A stretch of DNA of 64,000 nt. It comes from Fulvivirga marina. Lineage in GTDB: Bacteria > Bacteroidota > Bacteroidia > Cytophagales > Cyclobacteriaceae. A model generated the notes under the pieces. The model ran no database searches. It was not told the origin of the DNA and was given only the letters and a program-made list of their open reading frames with translations. Positions 17,559-26,441 of the stretch are shown in pieces. The stretch lies in NCBI RefSeq assembly GCF_016775155.1, contig NZ_JAEUGD010000016.1:47793-111792 (forward strand). The letters run 5' to 3'. The translations under genes and the position numbers were made by a program. Positions within the stretch are counted from its first letter, which is position 1, and the number at the start of each line of letters is the position of its first letter.

Positions 17559-19877
17559 TCACCCCATGTCCGGCCTCAATCGTAAAAAAACAGGTTCCCT
17601 GAAGCTTCCTTTTCTGGTGATCATCGAATATTCTACCTCGCAAACCAGTCTGGGTTCAACCCAAACCGTTCTGGCTATATCCACAGGATCTTCATCAATC
17701 GGTTTATCAATTTTCTGAAGCCTTGACAGGTTCCTAAACAGTCCTTTGATCATCTTATCATTAAAACCTGTACCGACTTTACCCCGATAAACCAACTTAT
17801 TATCAATATATTGCCCTAAATGTAAGGCTCCAAAAGCAAACTCCCTATCTCCTCTTCCTTTGGTATAACCAATTATAAGCGCTTCAGCGGTCTTCTTCGA
17901 CTTGACCTTTACCCAACCGGCACTCCTTTTGCCCGGGTAGTATTTGCTATTACCATCTTTGGCCATGATGCCCTCCAATTGCATTTTTTTAGTGGCCTCA
18001 TATAACTCTTTACCTTCTTTAACGGCTTCACTCATCCGGTAAGGCATATCTTTCCTTATAGAATCGTGCAGCCATTCTCTACGCCTGAGTAGCGGTTCGT
18101 TAATTAAAGGTCTTCCATCGAGATATAGCAAGTCAAACACATAACAGTAAGCAGGGTATTTTTTCGAACTTCTCTCAATTTCAGATGCCCCGGTTCGCTG
18201 CATTCTATGTATCACAGTTTTAAAATCAGGTTTTCCGACTTTATCAAAACAAACTATTTCAGCATCAATGACGGCGTTAGTAACCCTAAATGCTTTATCG
18301 GCGGCTAAAAGCTCAGGAAACTGCTTATTCAGGTTTTTATGGTTTCTACTCCAGATATTAACTTCTCCTTCATTCACAATGATAATGCTCCGTATACCAT
18401 CCCATTTAAGCTCATATATATATTCATCACCCATAGGCACCTTGGTTGCCGTGTCTGCCATCATAGGTTCTGCTGGAGTGCTCAGCCAATCTATTTGAGG
18501 GGTATCCACACGCTCTAACAGCCACTCCTTTCCCTTCATTTGGTGCATACGATATTCCCCATTGATCTGCGGACTATTGAGTGTAAAGTAAAAACCGTCT
18601 TTCTTCTTTTTGCTGATTTCGTATCGACCATTGGCATAAATCCACATCTTACCCCCTCCATACTGCCCTTTGGGTATCTCTCCTTCAAATGTGATATATT
18701 CCAGAGGATGATCCTCCGTTTCCATAGCAAGTCTTTTAATTCCAGGCACTGAAGGCAACCCCTTAGGCACTGCCCAGGATTTCAGGACTCCATGTTCCTC
18801 TAAACGCAGGTCGTAATGCAGGTGTGAGGCATGATGTCGATGAACCACAAAGCCGGTATCACCCCCTCCACTGAACAGGGCCTTGGGTTCCGGGGTTTTA
18901 GTGAAATCACGCTTTTTACTGTATTCATTAAGCTGCTTAGGAGACTTATAATGTTTGTTGGCCTCTAACACTTTGCCCTTGCTTCCAGCCTTTCTTTTTG
19001 TATGTAGCTCTACTGCGTAAGCCCCCATGCCTTCCCATGCATCTCCATACTCAAGCACGCGATCGGACGCACTATTGATATCATATGCCTGAGAATTTTC
19101 AATATCTTCGAGTTGATCCCAAGATAAAGGCATGGAAACCGGAGCCCCGGCGTAACCTCTCAGGCTATAAGGAGCTACAATGGTCTGGCTGCTTCTATTG
19201 CGGTAGATATCAATCAACACTCGGCCCTTTCTGGCGTCTTTCTTGATATTGAGTGTCGCCTCCTTATACTTCTCAACAAAAGGTTGTGCTATGTTCTTTG
19301 CTGCTTCAAAGGATTCATCAAAAGTCCATTTAGCTTGTACCGGAGTCAAAATGTGCAGCCCCTTCCCGCCAGTGGTTTTAACAAAGCACTGATAATCGTA
19401 AGACTCCAAATGATCTTTAAGGTTAAATGCTAATTCTTTTACTCCCTCAAAATCATATACTTCGGGTGGGTCAAGGTCGTAAACTATATAGTCAGGATGA
19501 TCATGATGAGGACGCCTGGCATGCATTTGATGTAACTCCAAACACGCCATGTTGGCCAGCCAAACCAGAGAGGCTGCCTCGGTTGCCATAATATAATCCT
19601 TCTTTTGCTCGCTACCCAAAGCGACATGCTCCAGCCAATCCGGAGCCCACTCCGGCCTGTTTTTCTGAAAGAATCGCTCGCCCGTAATACCATCAGGGAA
19701 GCGGATCAGGGAAAGGGCTCGCCCTTTGATGTGAGATAAGATTGTTGGTGCTATAGACAGATAGTATTTAATAACCTCTGCCTTCACTATATCCTCTTCC
19801 GGGTACAAGACCTTGGTAAGGTTTGACAGCTCCAACCGTCGCTTTCCTATTTGTACAAACTGAGAGTCACGTCCCAT
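17559..19877 (-). CDS. ligD: multidomain DNA ligase D (POL-PE-LIG order)
   Basis: LigD seals double-strand breaks with Ku. The 772-residue protein carries, in order, a primase-type polymerase domain (about 10-285, catalytic DLDPP with Asp134 and Asp136), a 3'-phosphoesterase domain (about 335-460; FVVHRHHASHLHYDLRLE with its His and Asp metal ligands, PKGQYGGGKMWIY) and an ATP-dependent ligase domain (about 470-770; YELKWDGIR with the adenylated Lys491, DFKTVIHRM, EGIMAKDGNSKYYPGKR, WVKVKSKKTAEALIIGY). This POL-PE-LIG order is the one known from mycobacteria, rather than PE-LIG-POL as in Pseudomonas. All key residues are present. The ATG at 19877 is preferred to a TTG at 19925, which adds no family sequence. 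First gene of the NHEJ operon. Confidence 0.93.
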   Translation of the reverse strand: MGRDSQFVQIGKRRLELSNLTKVLYPEEDIVKAEVIKYYLSIAPTILSHIKGRALSLIRFPDGITGERFFQKNRPEWAPDWLEHVALGSEQKKDYIMATEAASLVWLANMACLELHQMHARRPHHDHPDYIVYDLDPPEVYDFEGVKELAFNLKDHLESYDYQCFVKTTGGKGLHILTPVQAKWTFDESFEAAKNIAQPFVEKYKEATLNIKKDARKGRVLIDIYRNRSSQTIVAPYSLRGYAGAPVSMPLSWDQLEDIENSQAYDINSASDRVLEYGDAWEGMGAYAVELHTKRKAGSKGKVLEANKHYKSPKQLNEYSKKRDFTKTPEPKALFSGGGDTGFVVHRHHASHLHYDLRLEEHGVLKSWAVPKGLPSVPGIKRLAMETEDHPLEYITFEGEIPKGQYGGGKMWIYANGRYEISKKKKDGFYFTLNSPQINGEYRMHQMKGKEWLLERVDTPQIDWLSTPAEPMMADTATKVPMGDEYIYELKWDGIRSIIIVNEGEVNIWSRNHKNLNKQFPELLAADKAFRVTNAVIDAEIVCFDKVGKPDFKTVIHRMQRTGASEIERSSKKYPAYCYVFDLLYLDGRPLINEPLLRRREWLHDSIRKDMPYRMSEAVKEGKELYEATKKMQLEGIMAKDGNSKYYPGKRSAGWVKVKSKKTAEALIIGYTKGRGDREFAFGALHLGQYIDNKLVYRGKVGTGFNDKMIKGLFRNLSRLQKIDKPIDEDPVDIARTVWVEPRLVCEVEYSMITRKGSFREPVFLRLRPDMG

Positions 19878-19989
19878 AGCGTACAATTTAATGTTTTCAA
19901 ACCGTTTTATCCATGGTTGTAACAAACATCAAACATTTATTGTAGTGTCAAGCATTAACTGACACTATATCTGGTATCCTCTCCTACAT

Positions 19990-20028
19990 AAAAAAAGCGC
20001 CCGAGTGGAATATTACCACCCGGGCGCC
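19990..20028 (-). terminator. rho-independent terminator after the LTD-nuclease gene
   Basis: On the minus strand a GC-rich stem (GCGCCCGGGTGG with CCACTCGGGCGC; 20017-20028 and 19997-20008, one mismatch) with an eight-base loop is followed by TTTTTTTAT. It lies 24 bases after the stop of the large nuclease gene and separates it from ligD. Confidence 0.85.
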
Positions 20029-20051
20029 TTTACAATTCAATATTTAATATG

Positions 20052-23000
20052 TTATTCCTTAACTACTTTTATTGTCTGGTCAAGGCCATCCAGTTCGCTT
20101 TGAACTTTGATAATGTAGATACCTTCAGGAACATTCTCCATATTTATCTTATGCTCTTCAACACCAAATGAGAAGCTCACTTCCTGGTTAAGGTGTACTC
20201 TACCCATAATATCCAACACCTGAACAGTAGCCTTACCACCGTCTTCTGAAGCAAATGTAAGGTTTACATGGCTGGTAAACGGATTAGGATAAACCGAAAC
20301 TTCAAAACCATTAACCTCATTAGGCACATAGTTTTCGTGATCTTCCAGTGCACTTGTTCTTGCTGCTGCTTTGCTTCTGTCGGGGATCAGGTTATAGATA
20401 CCATCGACATCATAACCATCAGCATTGCCAAAGAAATAAGCCGTTTCAGAAACATCTTTGATACGGATAAATTTGGCTTTTTTCATACCGGCAGAAGCCA
20501 GGTCAAACTCTCCATCCTGACATGTAGTACCCAATGAATAGAAATCTGATCCATTTTCTGAAGCGAATACTTCAGCGGTTTCGGGATACCACTCGCAAGG
20601 TAAGTTTAGCGGCCCAAATGTACTTTCAAAAAGTTTGAACTCATTACCAGATAAGTCATACATGTAATTATCTAGCTCTAAAGTAATCTCTCCTCCAAAT
20701 CCAAGACTTACGAAGTTAAAGTAGAAGTTCTCAAGAGGTCGTCCCAAAGCTTTTCCAGGATTGCTTCTTAACCAGTGTACAGGTCTGCGATTTCTTCTTT
20801 TACCCTGAACAAATGAAACCACATTTACTGCGGTAAAATCATTGAAGGTAACTTCCTCTTCAAATATAAACCTTGCAGATACGATCATGTGATCTGAAAC
20901 TGTTGATGCATAGTCACTATCATAGTATTGATAGCCAACTCTGGCTGATCCTTCTATAAACTCATCAGCCAATTCATCAGAGGTAATAATATGATCGATC
21001 ATATTCTCTCTGAAAACATAAGAACGGAAACCCTGCTCGCTAAGGGGCAAACTTAATAGCTCGTACGATGCTGTATCTGATACATAAACCTCATAAGTAG
21101 AAGCCGTGGAAGATACACCATCAGCAACCGTAAAGTCAAGGTCATCGTTATAGTCACCCAACATGATCAGGTTAGCGTCTGCATAATATGTATCCAGAGA
21201 GTCCTTAAGAACTTCCACATCATATTTACGCATATCATACCTGCTTTGTGCTCCTGAACTGCCATTAGCTCTGGCATGTACGGCTACAAGGTTTACTCTT
21301 TTGGTAACCCCATTGATCGTAACATCAGCCACAAACATGTAAGGCAATCTTCCACTCGCCCAGAACCTGCTTGGAGTATCAGGGTAGCCGGTCAGGTGAG
21401 AAGCATCACCACCATTATACAATGGGTGAATAGATTCTAGAAGAACTCTTGATTCAGTAGTATCAGGTGATACGGTAGCTGTATTGTAAATAAAACCAAC
21501 ATGCTGAGCATCTGCACTTCCAGGATAAGAAGTAGCAGAAGACATTACATAACTGTAACCTGGCAATTCACTAATCAGTTGATCAAACAAAGTCAGATCC
21601 GTTATCTCCTCTACGGCTATGATATCGGCATCAAGTTGCTGTAAAATAACTTTTACACTGTCCTTCTGAATTGCATCAGAGTTAGGGTTGCCTGCTGCCG
21701 GTGAATTGCTCTCATCACCAAACCACTCGATATTCCATGCAGCAACATCAAAGGTTTCAGAAACCGGAATACCCAGATCATCACCTTGAGGCTGATATTT
21801 CTCTGCACATGGCATATCTTCTGACTGTCTCGGCAGTAGTTGGTAGATATTCATAAAACGTCCAATTACACCTGTAATAGCGCTACAAGTATCGGGCTGA
21901 GCATATCCTACAAGATCTTCTACGTCAGCATCCAAACGAAGCTCGCCTGAACCACTTGCATCCGTAATCGCATAATTTGAGTTGCCGAAAAGCAAGTGCC
22001 CTGGCTGAGGGAAAGTAACGTTGGTAACTGTAACTAACTCTCCAGAGTGTAAGCTCATTTCACCAAGAGAGATAACTTTAGGCACAATAGGGCTGTTGGC
22101 GGGGCCGTAATTTTCCATTGCAGAAACTCCTGACAGTTGCTCCTGATCGTTGAAAGCTCCACGAACAGCTGTTACTTTTATAGAGTCTCCAATCTGAAAG
22201 ATCATATCTCCATGTATTGATGCATCGAAAATGGCAATACCTGCCGTACTATCCTGAATATAAGCAGGTCCTCCAAAGTGATCGGTTGCTGTAAGTATAC
22301 CCAGTATGGTCACTGACTCACCTACTGCTTTTGCACGAGCTTCAGCAATAGTAATTACTTCACCTGGCACGACTATGCCACCACCATTCTCAGCACCGGG
22401 TGTCGGAGCTTGAGTTGCAAAAGAAGAAGTATTTCTGGCACCACCAGAGCCATTAGGTACTCTTTGCAGAGACTCATTGTCTTTGTTACCAGCTGCATCT
22501 TCATTGAGCTGCGGTTCGCCAGCATTTAAAAGAACCAACAGTTCAGCATCATCGCTATCATTAGTGTCGTAAACAACGGCGTCAATTAGGTTAGCAGTAT
22601 GTACTAATGTACCTGAAGGGAAATCAGTCGCATCTGCCTGATAAAGTGCTATTGCATCTGCTCCGTTTTGCAAACCGTTGTTTGAGAAAATAAGATCAAC
22701 ATTAGTAACACCTGCATTTCCTAATACAAAGTAACCCTCTGCATTGGTGCTATAACCATCAAGATCTATTGCATTGTAGCTGGCATCTCCATTACCATTA
22801 TAAAATACAACTACAAGACCGCCCAATGATGAGTTACCAACTCCTCCATCATAAAGTTCTATGAACTCCGCCTCGTCTGAACCAGGAGTATCTACATCAA
22901 TTTCATTGATAACTATAGTCAAAGGCTCAGTAAGGTTAGTATTTGCTGCTCCCGGAGTAGGCAGAGCTGCATTGTAAGTATCAGTATTTCTTAAGCCTCC

Positions 23001-24629
23001 CTCACCATTAGGGTAGCGCTGTAATGAGTGACCATCTTTACTACCATACATATCTTCATTTACCTGGGGTTGACTTGCATTAAGCAAAGTCAAAAGCCCG
23101 GCATCGTCACTATCGTTGGTATCATAAACAATGGCATCAACCAGATTTGTATCCGTCACTAAAGTTCCTGAAGGAAAATCAGCTGCAGTGCCTAAATACA
23201 GCGCTACAGCATCAGCACCGTTTTGAAGTCCATTAGATGGAAATTCAATTGATACATTAGGTACCCCGACGTTACCCAATACAAAGTAACCCTGTGCGTT
23301 AGTTGTATATCCTGTAAGATCAAAGGCGTTATAACTCTGATCGTTACTTCCGTTATAAAATACCAGCACCAGACCGTCAAGAGATGTATTTCCCGCACCA
23401 CCATCAAATAGCTCCACAAATTCCGCCACATCGGTACCTTCTGTATCCGCATCTACCTCGTTGATCACAAGAACAGCAGCAGGTCCGGCCTGAACCTGAT
23501 TAGAAGCTCGTATAGTATTAATGGCTTCACCAGGTGCAGCTTCTGCGGTAGGGAAGTCTGGCAGACCAGCACCAGAGAAACTATTTCGAACCCAATCACT
23601 GCTCATATCCGTATCCTGACCGTCCGGAACCCTGGATGCTCCTCCAACAGTAAATGTAGAACCATCAAAATCAGCTGCCAGTACTGTACCGAGGTAATTG
23701 AGATCATCAGCACCACCATCGTATACACCTACAACATCTAATACTGACTCCCAATTTAGGGTATCTAGTACACCATCATCCTCAGGGTCAAGATCATCAC
23801 CTACTGAACCTGTAAAATTTCTAACTAAAAGAAGAGACAATGAACCATTTTCGAAAGCATTGCTTAAAGTACCGGTAGTCCAAAAACCGGAAGCATCTGT
23901 TGTACCTAATTGAATGGCCTCATCAACAATACCTGTAGAGGGGCTGTCTCCTTCTATTTCCAACAACCAAAGGTCACTGTAATCCGTGTTTGCAGCACCA
24001 AGTATCTCCACAAACTCATTGGTATCTGACCCGGTATGGTTAAACACGAACTCGTTGATCACAGGGTTGATCACTATTGTACCAAAGCTTTGCCCATCGT
24101 TTATGCTGTTGTAACTGGAAGGAGATGGGTTTTGCCAGTTAAAGTCGGTATAGTCGGTCCCTGTACCTGTCAACTGCAATGAGTTACCAATAGCAGTTGA
24201 TCCACTTTCGCTTACTATAATATCAGTACTAATTTGTCCGTCAGCACTTCCGCCTACAGCGGTAAATGATCCTTCATAGCTTAGAAACTGGATCACATTA
24301 TTGGCCGCATCTACAAGGACTACTCCATCAGGTGCTCCATTTTGCACACCTGCCTGGTCAAAGAATATGGCTCCATAACCACCTTGTTCATTTGCTATAA
24401 CCCCCGAAAGCGAAACAGTAGCGTATAAAGCTCCTCCGCTACCATTATAAAATTCCAAGGCCCATCCTGATAGATCGGTTCCTGCGGGTCCTGCAATTTC
24501 CACACCCTCCTGGGTATCGGCTCCGTCGTTATCATAATGGATTTCGTTGATAAAAATACTTTGTGCCTGCAAACCAAGGCACACTTGCATCAGCAGAACT
24601 ATTGATAATAGTCTGTAAAGTTGTTTCAT
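20052..24629 (-). CDS. secreted LTD-repeat extracellular nuclease-type protein with T9SS sorting domain
   Basis: A 1525-residue exported protein. A signal peptide ends near LQAQS. At least four lamin-tail-type (LTD) modules follow (about 24-760), each with an (I/V)INEI/V opening and a GLVLVFYNGSND-like strand; the third and fourth are close copies of each other. Next comes an OB-like segment (about 765-900; ITIAEARAKAVGESVTILGI, AYIQDSTAGIAIFD), then an endonuclease/exonuclease/phosphatase domain (about 935-1230) with AAWNIEWFG, IIAVEEITD, VHARANGSSGAQSRYD, MLGDYNDDLDF and the final SDHMIV, so the Asn, Glu, Asp and His of this fold are present. The tail (SVYPNPFTSHVNL, MGRVHLNQ, VPEGIYIIKV) is a type A T9SS sorting domain. 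It probably cuts extracellular DNA or phosphoesters at or outside the cell surface. It has its own promoter and terminator. Confidence 0.85.
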   Translation of the reverse strand: MKQLYRLLSIVLLMQVCLGLQAQSIFINEIHYDNDGADTQEGVEIAGPAGTDLSGWALEFYNGSGGALYATVSLSGVIANEQGGYGAIFFDQAGVQNGAPDGVVLVDAANNVIQFLSYEGSFTAVGGSADGQISTDIIVSESGSTAIGNSLQLTGTGTDYTDFNWQNPSPSSYNSINDGQSFGTIVINPVINEFVFNHTGSDTNEFVEILGAANTDYSDLWLLEIEGDSPSTGIVDEAIQLGTTDASGFWTTGTLSNAFENGSLSLLLVRNFTGSVGDDLDPEDDGVLDTLNWESVLDVVGVYDGGADDLNYLGTVLAADFDGSTFTVGGASRVPDGQDTDMSSDWVRNSFSGAGLPDFPTAEAAPGEAINTIRASNQVQAGPAAVLVINEVDADTEGTDVAEFVELFDGGAGNTSLDGLVLVFYNGSNDQSYNAFDLTGYTTNAQGYFVLGNVGVPNVSIEFPSNGLQNGADAVALYLGTAADFPSGTLVTDTNLVDAIVYDTNDSDDAGLLTLLNASQPQVNEDMYGSKDGHSLQRYPNGEGGLRNTDTYNAALPTPGAANTNLTEPLTIVINEIDVDTPGSDEAEFIELYDGGVGNSSLGGLVVVFYNGNGDASYNAIDLDGYSTNAEGYFVLGNAGVTNVDLIFSNNGLQNGADAIALYQADATDFPSGTLVHTANLIDAVVYDTNDSDDAELLVLLNAGEPQLNEDAAGNKDNESLQRVPNGSGGARNTSSFATQAPTPGAENGGGIVVPGEVITIAEARAKAVGESVTILGILTATDHFGGPAYIQDSTAGIAIFDASIHGDMIFQIGDSIKVTAVRGAFNDQEQLSGVSAMENYGPANSPIVPKVISLGEMSLHSGELVTVTNVTFPQPGHLLFGNSNYAITDASGSGELRLDADVEDLVGYAQPDTCSAITGVIGRFMNIYQLLPRQSEDMPCAEKYQPQGDDLGIPVSETFDVAAWNIEWFGDESNSPAAGNPNSDAIQKDSVKVILQQLDADIIAVEEITDLTLFDQLISELPGYSYVMSSATSYPGSADAQHVGFIYNTATVSPDTTESRVLLESIHPLYNGGDASHLTGYPDTPSRFWASGRLPYMFVADVTINGVTKRVNLVAVHARANGSSGAQSRYDMRKYDVEVLKDSLDTYYADANLIMLGDYNDDLDFTVADGVSSTASTYEVYVSDTASYELLSLPLSEQGFRSYVFRENMIDHIITSDELADEFIEGSARVGYQYYDSDYASTVSDHMIVSARFIFEEEVTFNDFTAVNVVSFVQGKRRNRRPVHWLRSNPGKALGRPLENFYFNFVSLGFGGEITLELDNYMYDLSGNEFKLFESTFGPLNLPCEWYPETAEVFASENGSDFYSLGTTCQDGEFDLASAGMKKAKFIRIKDVSETAYFFGNADGYDVDGIYNLIPDRSKAAARTSALEDHENYVPNEVNGFEVSVYPNPFTSHVNLTFASEDGGKATVQVLDIMGRVHLNQEVSFSFGVEEHKINMENVPEGIYIIKVQSELDGLDQTIKVVKE

Positions 24630-24662
24630 ATGAGGCTAGGTTTAAGTTATTGATAATTAGCA

Positions 24663-24692
24663 CAAAGGTATATAATACCTCTCAAAAACCAA
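24663..24692 (-). promoter_or_regulatory. Bacteroidota-type promoter of the LTD-nuclease gene
   Basis: On the minus strand TTG (24690-24692) is followed after exactly 19 bases by TACCTTTG (24663-24670), matching the -33 TTG and -7 TAnnTTTG consensus of Bacteroidota primary sigma factors. It lies 34 bases before the start codon. This is the best promoter match found in the window. Confidence 0.65.
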
Positions 24693-25172
24693 CAAGGCCA
24701 AATGTTAAATTAACTTTATCAAATTGGACTATATACAATAAAATCAAAGGAAGTTTAAAGGAAAATTAGAGCAACATACTTTTAACATATTGATAATCAA
24801 ACAAAAAATTACCTGTTTCAACCCAAAGATCCGTTAAAGTTATGCACCGATAGCTAGTAGTTATATTACCATAATATTACCACCATCAATGGGCTGTATC
24901 CTATATTGCATCTAATTGGCTTAACTTTTAAATTGTTTTTTTCTCTTTCAATGCTGTTGTTATCCTTTAATTTCAACAAATAAAATACCATTATTCTTTC
25001 ATTGATTAAATCGCTCTTTATCAGTAACTTTATATACTCAATTTGAGAAACAAAATCTCACTTTAGGGGACAATGCGCACTTTCATTTAAAACAAAATGG
25101 TATCACAAGTGATTAAACTGTATTGGTAAAGAAATTGTCGGACTATAACTGCGTTTAAACCACCAGATAAAT
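24693..25172. other. divergent intergenic region without visible gene
   Basis: About 480 AT-rich bases between the promoter of the nuclease (minus) and the PRC-barrel gene (plus). No reading frame worth annotating. A near-match to a -7 box (TCAATTTG, about 25038-25045) could serve the plus-strand gene. Confidence 0.4.
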
Positions 25173-25547
25173 ATGGAGTTGGAAGAGCTATTGGTAAACA
25201 AGTTGATCAATAAAAGCATTTATCACCCCATATATGGAGAAATTGGGGAAATAAATGGATTTCAAAAACATCAGGATCAGAAATACATCATTTTCAAGGA
25301 GAGAAGTGTTGCCAACCTGACGGAAGAACAAGATGTACTTAGGGCAATTCCCTCGAAATTATTTTACTTGCACCTCAAGACAAATGAGTTGAGGGTAAAT
25401 TTTGGACCTCAATGGATCTCAGATGCCCCAAAATTCACTCAGGAAGAGTTGGATAAGGACCCAGAGAAAGTTCTATCCAAGATCAATGAATATTATAAAA
25501 ACAATTCTCTCTGGCAAGGCAGCTCCTCTATTAAAAATCAGAAGTAA
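25173..25547 (+). CDS. PRC-barrel-like protein
   Basis: A 124-residue soluble protein. The first half has the alternating short strands of a PRC barrel (YHPIYGEIGEINGF, KYIIFKE), and the second half ends a strand with RAIPSKLFYLHL followed by VNFGPQWISDAPKFTQEELD, a layout common to PRC-barrel proteins of Bacteroidota, in which a loop with DAPxF follows the barrel. Function unknown; PRC barrels are adaptor or RNA/protein-binding folds. It stands alone and converges on the deacetylase-family gene, with the two 3' ends overlapping by 10 bases. Confidence 0.6.
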   Translation: MELEELLVNKLINKSIYHPIYGEIGEINGFQKHQDQKYIIFKERSVANLTEEQDVLRAIPSKLFYLHLKTNELRVNFGPQWISDAPKFTQEELDKDPEKVLSKINEYYKNNSLWQGSSSIKNQK

Positions 25548-26440
25548 ATTTCCTGCGCCAGCCTGTAAGTATTGGCATGTGCCTCAATAATTACCTTAAT
25601 ATCTTCTGAGTACCCACCACCCATCGAAGCAACCAGTGGAATGTTCAGGTCTTTCGCACTTTGAATAACCAACCTATCTCTATCCCTGCAACCTCCTATG
25701 CTCAAGCCAAGCCTTCCCAACTTATCGGTTGACAAGACATCTACGCCTGACTGAAAAAATATGAAATCAGGCTGAATCTTTTCAAGCAGATTTTGCAGAT
25801 TTACTTCCAAAGTATTTAAATAAAAGGAATCCAGAGTACCATCTGGCAAGGCAATATCGAGATCGCTGTATTCTTTATGTAACGGGTAATTATTTGCTCC
25901 GTGCATGCTAAAAGTAAATACCCTATGATCGTTTCTAAATATTTCAGCTGTACCATTGCCCTGATGTACATCAAGGTCCACAACCAGTATTTGTCTGGCT
26001 AATAAATTGTTAAGCAAGTAATGGGCTGCAACCGCAATATCGTTCAACAAACAGAAACCCTCGCCTCTATCGGAAAATGCATGATGAGTGCCTCCCGCAA
26101 TATTCATTGCTATACCATACTCAAGTGCATATAATGCACACTGAACTGTACCCTGAACAATTGTAACTTCTCTATCTACAAGCTGCTTCGAAAGTGGAAA
26201 TCCGGTCCTTCTAATTTCCGATCTTGTCAAAGACAGGTTCTTTAGCTTTTCCCAATAGACTATGTCATGTGCATTAAGTATGACTTCTTCGTCAGTTTTT
26301 CCCGGAGTAAAAAGGTTAGCACTAGTAATGGTCCCCTCATAAAGTAATTGCTCTGGCAACAATTCGTACTTTATCATGGGAAACCGATGTTTCACGGGCA
26401 GTGGGTGACTGTAAATATCTGACCAGGCTATTTTTAACAT
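25538..26440 (-). CDS. histone deacetylase-family (acetoin utilization/acetylpolyamine-type) hydrolase
   Basis: A 300-residue zinc-dependent deacetylase of the arginase/deacetylase fold. The active-site set is intact: His119-His120 in GGTHHAF, Asp157 and His159 in DLDVHQGNGTA, Asp234 in SGVDVL and Tyr277 in GGGYSED. There is no signal peptide, so it acts in the cytoplasm; the substrate may be an acetyl-lysine or a small acetylated amine. A longer frame (to 26563) overlaps the kinase gene and adds nothing family-like, so the ATG at 26440 is used; it starts one base after the kinase stop codon. The gene is therefore the third member of a yfiR-like/kinase/deacetylase operon, which hints that the kinase and the deacetylase act in the same response. 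Confidence 0.85.
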   Translation of the reverse strand: MLKIAWSDIYSHPLPVKHRFPMIKYELLPEQLLYEGTITSANLFTPGKTDEEVILNAHDIVYWEKLKNLSLTRSEIRRTGFPLSKQLVDREVTIVQGTVQCALYALEYGIAMNIAGGTHHAFSDRGEGFCLLNDIAVAAHYLLNNLLARQILVVDLDVHQGNGTAEIFRNDHRVFTFSMHGANNYPLHKEYSDLDIALPDGTLDSFYLNTLEVNLQNLLEKIQPDFIFFQSGVDVLSTDKLGRLGLSIGGCRDRDRLVIQSAKDLNIPLVASMGGGYSEDIKVIIEAHANTYRLAQEIYF

Positions 26441-26441
26441 T

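Noticed and set aside
17506..17643. 46-residue N-terminal extension of Ku
   Set aside because: It overlaps the ligD 3' end and has no Ku-like sequence; the family start is at 17505.
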